A stretch of 64,000 nucleotides of DNA from Bolinopsis microptera. Taxonomy: Eukaryota > Ctenophora > Tentaculata > Lobata > Bolinopsidae. Position numbers and translations under genes: made by a program. Below, piece after piece: positions 57,765 through 64,000 of the stretch. The notes beneath the pieces are model-generated. The model was not told the DNA's origin, ran no database searches, and saw only the letters and a list, made by a program, of their open reading frames with translations. How positions within the stretch are numbered: the stretch's first letter is position 1; each line of letters begins with the position of its first letter. The stretch is taken from the NCBI RefSeq assembly GCF_026151205.1, contig NC_087081.1, positions 13,806,340 to 13,870,339 on the forward strand. The letters are read 5' to 3'.

Positions 57765-58225
57765 CATTAAAATAAAAATGCGGTCGAAACTCAAATTCTT
57801 TATTAGCCTCATTTTGGCCTCTTACAAGTAGATTCGGCAATTTATGAAATGTTGAGCTTGAAGACGATGAATCAATTTTTATTGTTCATTGTTGACACAT
57901 TAGATAGTCACAATATTGAGGACTGTTACTCGTCTAAATTTCTTCGAAATGTTAAACTTGGCCCGAGGCAAGTGCTACGTTACCTGGGGACCTCAGGCTA
58001 TCATGTTCATTAACATATAGAGATTCGGCGGAAAGACAGGCTGAGCGCGGCCATTAACAACGGACCAGTCACAATACCGAACCTGCTCGAAAATATAAAC
58101 AAAAGTATACTAGTTAGTTTCATTTCACCCTCTCAAAAGGTGGTAAGCCTCATTTTCACCTTGAATATTTAAAGTTAAGAGTAGATCTCGATCAAATATA
58201 ATCACTATGCATGGATTATATTTAA
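57765..58225. repeat. Third ~305-bp repeat copy, interrupted by a ~150-bp insertion
   Basis: ATGCGGTCGAA, TTATTAGCCTCATTTTGGCC and TTAGATAGTCACAATA match the left-hand copies. After about 57923 the repeat is interrupted and resumes at AGTCACAATACCGAACCTGC (58072). The word AGTCACAATA is present on both sides, as a target duplication would be. The insert contains a segment also found at 9.4 kb. Confidence 0.75.
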
Positions 58226-59263
58226 TTGACGATGTCAATTCATGGCAGCTCGGCGAGGCATAGTAGCGCATTTTGCAGAACTAGCCACTGTGAGGAGCCT
58301 TATTAAGTGCGCGGCGCGGCACAGTAACGCATCGCGCTACAAAGATTATTTTATATCACGTCTTGACGGATGTTACTCGTCTAAATTTCTTCGAAGTAGC
58401 GCGCGCCGCTTTCTTCTCGAAATGTTGGCCCGATGGCAAGTGCTACGAAGTAGCGCACGCCGGGCCAGATCATTAATACTTTCAACACTACTATATAACA
58501 AATAATTTGAGGATGTACCATGGAAGTCTAGAGTACCCGCAACAAAGAATGCAGCTGTAAACGACTTGGTAATGGGGTGCATGTGAGCTCTTGGGGCCAG
58601 TGGCATCAGAAGACTGGCTATCAGCCTTGGAAATACTTGGAAATAAGATGAGTTTTCTTTAGATTCATGACACATCCGCACTGCATCTCCATCACCATGA
58701 CACAAACATTCTTTCCTCCATTACCCCACCCTTGCCTAGCCCCACCCCTCCCTCCCTCTACCTGTTGTGGGTACTCTGGACTGCATGGACATCCTTGAAT
58801 AGAGGTAATTTTTATAGTAGTGTTGTGGTATTATCTTGAGTACCTTTTATCTATTATCTATATTCTATATCAACAAACTAGTGTAGACGCCCTATCTAGC
58901 CCAACCCTTCCCTTAACCCTCTTCAGCCCCTTTACTCTATACATTGTACTCTTATCCCACGCCCAACCTGCTATAGACATTAAATTATCTCTATCCCTCC
59001 CCTTTGGGACCTTGCAGTCCAACCTGCCCCCGCTCCCCTGCCACAACATCACCACTAAATACCACCATACACTCATTTATTTAGGCTTTGTGCTCTTTGA
59101 AAATTCTCTCTGCTTATTCCTCTTGTTTAATCTATCTTTCCATTTGATATCACTCACTCATTTCAAAACTGTTTTACTCTCATCATCTTATTTTCAGGCT
59201 GTTGGTTGGTTCGATGGTGTCCTGGCCCCAATCTCATCATGTGCTCCCTACCATTCTCTCTTC
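58226..59263. other. Probable 5' leader of the AlkB retrotransposon and CG-rich repeat
   Basis: 58240-58470 has GCGCG-rich words and a second copy of GTTACTCGTCTAAATTTCTT (also at 57926). 58700-59060 is pyrimidine-rich with many CCC runs, consistent with a retrotransposon leader. The frame upstream of ATG 59264 is open from 58820, but its peptide is hydrophobic low-complexity and includes a TTATTTTCAG acceptor-like word. Confidence 0.4.
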
Positions 59264-60139
59264 ATGCAAGACATAACTATTACTGAAGACAACCCTCGGT
59301 CTACTAGATCGAGAAACAACTCCTCTCCTTCTGACAGAAATATCATCGATTTTACGAAACCTATTACCATCACAACCCCTGGACAATACTTGCTCAGTAA
59401 CCCTGACTCTGGTTGTAGTATTAGTCTCTTCCAGGATGTTTTTCCAAGTCAGCTATGTGATCAGTTCGCTTGTGAAATTGAAAACACTGGTGCCCTCAAA
59501 CAGTACACCACAATCCACAAGCAGGCTCAAGTACAGCTCCCACGACTGTCATCTTGGTATGGCCCTGTTGACTACGCATTCTCAGGAATTGTAATGAAAG
59601 CCAACTCTGTGTCAGAATGTCCTCGTCTTATTGCAGCATATCAGCACATGGCGGAAAACATCTTTCAACCCAACAACATCGATTGTTCCTCTGATTGCTT
59701 TTTGATCAACCAGTATAGGACAGGTCGAGATTCTTGTGGCGAACATAGCGATAATGAGCCAGAGGTTGACCTCTCTAAACCTGTTGTTACTCTGTCACTC
59801 GGTCAACAACGCTGTATGCTCATTAGAGAGGCTAAGAACTCTGGAAATGCCATCACAATCAAACTTGACCAAGGCTCAGTTCTCGTTATGCATGGTACTG
59901 ATTTCCAAAAAAAGTACACTCACCAAATACCCAAAGACAATGCAATCACTGCTGCACGCACTTCAGTGAACTATAGGACCTGCAACTCCAGCTTCCTGCG
60001 TACCAGAAACGCTCTATCTACACCTCTTATTGATATGGCCATCACTCCTGTACTCGCGAACCTGTACTCGCGAACTGTACCTGCCCCCAAGACCCCAGGA
60101 GACTCCGCAAGCTCCCAGTCGCTTCAAAACAGACGTTGA
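59264..60139 (+). CDS. AlkB-type Fe(II)/2-oxoglutarate dioxygenase in retrotransposon
   Basis: A 291-residue frame runs from ATG 59264 to TGA 60137-60139. The first ~45 residues are Ser/Arg/Asn-rich. The AlkB core follows: LPRLSSWYGPVDYAFSGIV, DCFLINQYRTGRDSCGEHSD with H161 and D163 as iron ligands, PVVTLSLGQQRCMLIR, GSVLVMHGTDFQKKYTHQIP with H220 as third ligand, and R232/R238 in ARTSVNYR for 2-oxoglutarate. All five key residues of the family are present in the order of ALKBH2/3. Such enzymes remove methyl groups from alkylated bases of DNA or RNA. The frame continues in phase past the TGA into the coiled-coil segment. Since TGA could come from CGA, an original fusion is plausible. Function within the element (protecting its RNA or cDNA) is inference. 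Confidence 0.85.
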   Translation: MQDITITEDNPRSTRSRNNSSPSDRNIIDFTKPITITTPGQYLLSNPDSGCSISLFQDVFPSQLCDQFACEIENTGALKQYTTIHKQAQVQLPRLSSWYGPVDYAFSGIVMKANSVSECPRLIAAYQHMAENIFQPNNIDCSSDCFLINQYRTGRDSCGEHSDNEPEVDLSKPVVTLSLGQQRCMLIREAKNSGNAITIKLDQGSVLVMHGTDFQKKYTHQIPKDNAITAARTSVNYRTCNSSFLRTRNALSTPLIDMAITPVLANLYSRTVPAPKTPGDSASSQSLQNRR

Positions 60140-61099
60140 TCTTCTCTTACACTAACATCACTACAAACCATCATCACTGGAAGCTCCCCAGTCGGATCTC
60201 CTCTGGCCTCAAGCTCTCCCTCCGTGACCAGCAGTAAAACTTCAGTCTCTGATAGTGAGACATTCCCTCTCAGTCTAGAAGCAATGTTAGAAGCCGTTGA
60301 TTCATTAAAAGAAAAAATGGTGAAAAGTGAACTTTCTCGTCATGGTAGCTCAAACTCAGGGTCCCTCATTGACTGTAAGAAACGACTAAAGAAAGCTGTG
60401 AAAGCATGTCACAAACGCCTCAGCTTGCTTCTTCTTGAGCCTCCATCTACCTCAGCTGAGCCTGACTGCGTCACCCACTCCCTCCAAACCATGGAAAACT
60501 CTGTTATTGACCTTCAAGCTAAAATTAGCCTGCAACATACCACCCTGCAAACTCTTGTCTTGTGCTCTGACTACAAATCCAATCAAAAAGGTAGCACCAG
60601 CTCCCCTAATTTGTCTAACGAGCTGAATACTGTGGACAAGAGATTTGAAAAGCTTGAGGAAATCATGAGTAGCATCAACTCAAATCAACAAGACACTGCT
60701 ACCTCCCTTAAAGCCTTTGAAGAAAATATCACTGCTATTAAAAACGAGGTTGAGGTCTCTAAGGCCTGCCTGCAGTCTCTCCAGCTCAATGGCCATAAAA
60801 ATCCCCAAAAGAAAAGGCCCTCGGCCTCGCCTCATCCTGCTCAAAACCAGAACCGTGAAAGCTCAAATAGCACAACTCAGAACCCCCATAGAAAAACCAG
60901 AAAACAGAGAAAAGTGCTCCTCCTTCATGACTCTCAGATGAACGGATTTATAGCCGAGTCTTTCTCTTCTGGGTTCAAGGTTGAAAAAAAGAAAGAATTT
61001 AGCAGCACCTTGGAGGGTAATCATGAACTGAACGATGCAATTACTAACTGTCTCCACAGTGCTGCTGTCAATCAACTCCTCGAGGCGAAACCTGAATAG
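60140..61099 (+). CDS. Coiled-coil / SGNH-like ORF1-type segment
   Basis: This is the same reading phase as the AlkB frame, reopening right after its TGA. No ATG lies near the start, so it is probably the continuation of that protein. After a Ser/Thr-rich linker come heptad-like helices (AMLEAVDSLKEKMVKSELSR, VDKRFEKLEEIMSSINSN, LKAFEENITAIKNEVEVSKA). A basic region PQKKRPSASPHPAQ and RKTRKQRKVLLLHDSQMNGF follow. KVLLLHDS resembles the first strand and serine of SGNH-hydrolase-like domains seen in some LINE ORF1 proteins. The rest of that domain is missing, and the frame ends at 61099 (TAG). Its likely role is RNA-binding/assembly, by analogy with ORF1 proteins. Confidence 0.65.
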   Translation, partial: SSLTLTSLQTIITGSSPVGSPLASSSPSVTSSKTSVSDSETFPLSLEAMLEAVDSLKEKMVKSELSRHGSSNSGSLIDCKKRLKKAVKACHKRLSLLLLEPPSTSAEPDCVTHSLQTMENSVIDLQAKISLQHTTLQTLVLCSDYKSNQKGSTSSPNLSNELNTVDKRFEKLEEIMSSINSNQQDTATSLKAFEENITAIKNEVEVSKACLQSLQLNGHKNPQKKRPSASPHPAQNQNRESSNSTTQNPHRKTRKQRKVLLLHDSQMNGFIAESFSSGFKVEKKKEFSSTLEGNHELNDAITNCLHSAAVNQLLEAKPE

Positions 61100-63950
61100 G
61101 CTAGCAAACCGGCTAGGTAGTAAGCACTGCAACAATATTCTCAGACGTGAATATTACAAGCAGCGCAATAAGCACAGTAATCTTGTTAACAGTAAGAAAT
61201 TATCTTTTCTTAGAAAGTTAAATGAAGCTATTGAAGAGGGTCATATTCTTGACTGGAAAAAATTTAAAAGGCTTAAACAAGAACATGACACTAGCCCCCT
61301 ACTAGACAAATTCGATCTAGCTAGCTTTCATGATTTCTTTGCATCCCTCTATAAGAAACCAGACCAGGAGCCCGATCCCACTCACCACAATAAAGAAATT
61401 TTTAATTAGCACTGTATAGTTTAAGATATTTATAGCTTATTATAACCATTGATACAAAGGCCATAATCTTTCGCAAGCTCTTTAATATCCACCTTGAAGC
61501 CACATTTTATATCCTTGAACCACACAATATAAACCAAAGCATGTTTTAGTGTAGACTTTTTGTCACAACAAGACTGCAACCTATAGTAACAACTATAAAC
61601 AGAACCCCTAATGTCTACTAACAAATTTCTTCTAGTCCTGAAATGAGCCCTGTCTCTAAAAACCTAACTGAACTAGCGTTTCGGTGTGTGCAAAAGCTTT
61701 CAGGCACGCGCATTCCTTGCCCCGTTAGTTACCTGTCCTTCCAAAACCAAACTAGCAGTCAAGGACAAAAAGTCATACACCAAATGGGCATTATATTTTA
61801 TGAATTGTTTTACATCTTTTTATTCTGTAAAATGTGCTAAAATTAAATTTCTTGTTTCATTGAATTTCTTGTTTCATTGACAATCACAATCATTACCCTG
61901 AACCACCAGATCTGGATATCCTAAACAAGCTCATATCTGAACCCGAACTAACTTCTGCAATCAAAAAGCTCAAAAAGGGTAAAAGTTGCTCAAATGACTT
62001 GATCTCAAACGAAATGCTTCAGAGCCTAACTCCGCTTTGTCTCCAAGTCATCCTCAAAATGTTCAACCACTCTCTGGTCTCAGGTTACTATCCATGGCAT
62101 ACCAGTATTATCACTCCTATCTACAAATCAGGCAACCCCTTCAGCCCAGACAATTACAGAGCAATAGCAGTTGGCAGTTGTATGGGTAAGCTGTTCTCTA
62201 GCATTTTACTTGAACGTCTGTTATACTTCAAAAAGCTCTACTGTCCTGATCCAAAAGAACAGCTCGGTTTCTCGAAGGGTGCTCAAACTAATGATCACGT
62301 TTTCACCCTTAAGACAGTCATTGATAAATACACTAAAGTTAAAAAAGCTCGTCTCTATGCATGCTTTGTTGATCTAAGAAAGGCCTTTGACACTGTATGT
62401 AGGGACCTTCTTCTGCACAAAATAACATGCCTTGGAATTACCGGTAACTTCTTTAACTGCTTAAGTGATATGTACAAAAACTCAATTGCTCATATAAAAA
62501 TCTCCAAACTCTTGTCCCCTAAAATTGATATTGGCAAAGGAACGGAGCAAGGACACCCCCTATCACCAGACCTTTTTAATATCTATATTAATAACTTGTC
62601 ATCTCTTCTGAAATCTGTTGGTGATTATCCAGTTCTTGCTGACGTTCTAATATCACATCTGCTCTGGGCTGACGATCTTGTCCTTCTTGCTCTAAGTCCC
62701 AAGGCCTTGCAAGTCAATATCAACATTCTATCTGACTTCTGTAACTCCATGGGCCTTGAAGTAAATATAAAGAAAACTAAGATTGTCATATTCAGCCCTC
62801 CCAAAAAGAAGCAGTCCCATGAAACATTTACATTGGGAGGTCAGCCCATCCAGCACACCGAAAAGTACTGCTATCTTGGCATAATATTCCACAGAAATGG
62901 ATCCTTTACGGCAGCAAATACTGAGCTGAGGGCCAAAGCTCTCCGTGCTCTATATGGCCTTAAAGGCAATATAGTTAAAGATGCCCTCTCTCACCGTGCC
63001 CTTAATATTCTATTTGATTCCTTAATCAAACCAATCCTGCTTTATGGCTGTCAAGTCTTATGCCCCCACTCTAAAACAATGAGATACCTTTCAAAAATAG
63101 ATGACAAAGCCAGCCCCCAGCATACCCTGAAGTACATTGCACAGGACCACTATGAGAAATTCCACCTAAAATTTATCAAGTGGTCTTTGTCCGTCCATTC
63201 AAAAGCATCAAATATAGGTTGCTGGGGCGAAAGTGGGCGCCACCCCCTATTCTTTGAAGCCTGCAAACTTGCAATAGATTACTATAGTCGCCTTGAAAGC
63301 ACCGAAAATGAACTACTTTGTGCTGCATTTCACGAGCAGATCATGCTGGGCCTTCCTTGGTATACCAACATCTCAAAGCTTCTCACCAAATACAACTTCC
63401 CCCACTCATCTTCATCAAAATCTAAGCTCTCCACCCAAATCAGTCATAATATGAGGGAATAATTCGTGAATACCTGGAAATCTGCCAAGGCCTCCTCACC
63501 AAAACTAGAATTCTATAACTTAATTAAACATGATTTTGAACCAGAGGCATACCTACGAATAATCAAAGTACCTGATTTTCGAAAAAGCTTGACAAGGTTT
63601 CGTATCAGCTGCCACAACCTCTACGTTGAAAGGGGCAGATACGAAACCCCTCTTGTACCAAGAGAAGAACGTTGGTGCACTTACTGCTTTTTCAGTAAAG
63701 GGCTCAAACCTATCGAGGACGAAAGCCATGTATTAATTGACTGTTTGCTTTACTCCTCAGTTAGGGAAAAATTCAACTTTTATCCCCAAAACATCACTGA
63801 CCTAGCCGGTCTGCTCTCCAACAAAAATCTAGATCCTACCAAATTTACTGCCACAGCAAGAGCAATCCATTCAATTCTCTCTGTGAACGAACAATATACA
63901 GCCTATTATAAGAGCCCAGATTTCCACTCAAATACTGGCAAGTGCATAAT
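61035..63950 (+). pseudogene. Reverse transcriptase of the AlkB retrotransposon, interrupted
   Basis: Part 1, 61035-61391, holds the pre-RT linker (NILRREYYKQRNKHS, DWKKFKRLKQEHD). The frame resumes in phase after the MITE at 61885 with PEPPDLDILNKLISEPELTS. Core motifs, numbered from 61999: DNYRAIAV (51-58), CFVDLRKAFDT (122-132), GTEQGHPLSPDLFN (181-194), LWADDLVLL (222-230; W replaces the usual Y/F), GLEVNIKKTKIVIF, and YLGIIFHRNGS. TAA at 63460-63462 interrupts, but the same phase continues to about 63950. That tail has RFRISCHNLYVERGRY, WCTYC and ESHVLIDCLLY (CxxC...HxxxxC knuckle). No APE-type endonuclease is visible between the SGNH-like start and the RT. Confidence 0.8.
61386..61890. 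mobile_element. ~0.49-kb MITE inserted in the RT, CACAAT target duplication
   Basis: CACAAT at 61386-61391 and again at 61885-61890 brackets the insert, and removing one copy plus the insert restores the RT frame. The left end AAGAAATTTTTAATTAGCAC is mirrored by the right-end block (inverted AAGAAATTTAATTTTAGCAC). Outside that block the right end has two copies of AATTTCTTGTTTCATTG. No coding capacity was recognised. Confidence 0.7.
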
Positions 63951-63955
63951 CAATG

Positions 63956-64000
63956 AAACAAGAAATTTCAATGAAACAAGAAATTTAATTTTTAGCACAT
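63956..64000. mobile_element. Start of a second copy of the same MITE, cut by the window edge
   Basis: AATGAAACAAGAAATTT occurs twice, followed by AATTTTTAGCACAT. This is the inverted form of 61834-61880. It breaks the C-terminal region of the retrotransposon frame. Confidence 0.65.

Larger units (their letters stand above)
58800..64000 (+). mobile_element. Non-LTR-type retrotransposon encoding AlkB, SGNH-like and RT regions
   Basis: The + strand order is AlkB-like dioxygenase, Ser/Lys-rich coiled coil, SGNH-like start, RT, and a C-terminal zinc-knuckle region, running to the window edge. Breaks are a TGA at 60137, a phase change near 61060 where an endonuclease would be expected, a nested MITE at 61392-61884, and TAA at 63460. 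It is therefore an inactive copy. The right end is not in the window or is cut by a second MITE at about 63956. Confidence 0.8.

Noticed and set aside
58373-58705. 110-codon minus-strand frame (starts MCHGDGDAVRMCHESK)
   Set aside because: The middle looks protein-like, but it has no recognised family and its C-terminal third lies in a CG-rich repeat. It is possibly an exon, but not supportable.

Overview
The window is metazoan nuclear DNA, most likely from a non-vertebrate animal. Two spliced host-type genes have GT-AG introns: a ZMYND12-like gene on + at 1552-2529 and an ANKLE1-like gene on - at 46247-45223. Almost everything else that codes belongs to mobile elements of families typical of large invertebrate genomes. 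There is no rRNA, no CRISPR array, no bacterial operon structure, and no tRNA that I could recognise by eye. I cannot name the phylum.

Layout. 1-6.4 kb: end of the ZMYND12-like gene, AT-rich sequence, two unrecognised overlapping reading frames, a small inverted-repeat element and a hairpin. 6.4-9 kb: a 2.5 kb hAT-type element with an 8-bp target duplication, with a TA-flanked MITE nested inside. 9-16.4 kb: three decayed LINE fragments, a 1.4 kb element with repetitive inverted ends, and a second MITE copy. 17.8-21.1 kb: a 3.3 kb TA-flanked element with inverted arms of about 0.67 kb around a decayed gene that is not an obvious transposase. 21.4-24.7 kb: minisatellites. 26.3-29.4 kb: a nearly intact endonuclease/reverse-transcriptase LINE on -. 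29.8-30.2 kb: four 94-bp tandem units. 33.84-41.45 kb: a complete-looking PIF/Harbinger transposon with TTA duplications, a DDE transposase gene, a seven-exon MADF-like partner gene and an internal 2.2 kb CCTCCTCAGT-type tract. 43.2-45.1 kb and 49.3-51.4 kb: two inverted-repeat elements dotted with short motifs of the form TGTSAC-NNN-GTAA. 52.9-58.2 kb: a PHD-finger retrotransposon with a C-terminal nuclease-like domain, flanked on both sides by copies of a ~305-bp repeat. 58.8-64 kb: a retrotransposon whose upstream reading frame encodes a well-preserved AlkB-type Fe(II)/2-oxoglutarate dioxygenase, followed by a coiled-coil/SGNH-like region and a reverse transcriptase, and broken by a nested MITE.

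How the parts relate. In the Harbinger element the DDE nuclease and the MADF-like protein form the usual two-gene pair, lying between one pair of inverted ends. In the 3' retrotransposon, the AlkB and coiled-coil/SGNH segments share one frame separated by a single TGA, so they may once have been one protein. The strongest candidates for something new are that AlkB-bearing retrotransposon, the two motif-studded elements, and the long-armed element carrying a non-transposase gene. All calls come from reading the sequence; no database search was run.
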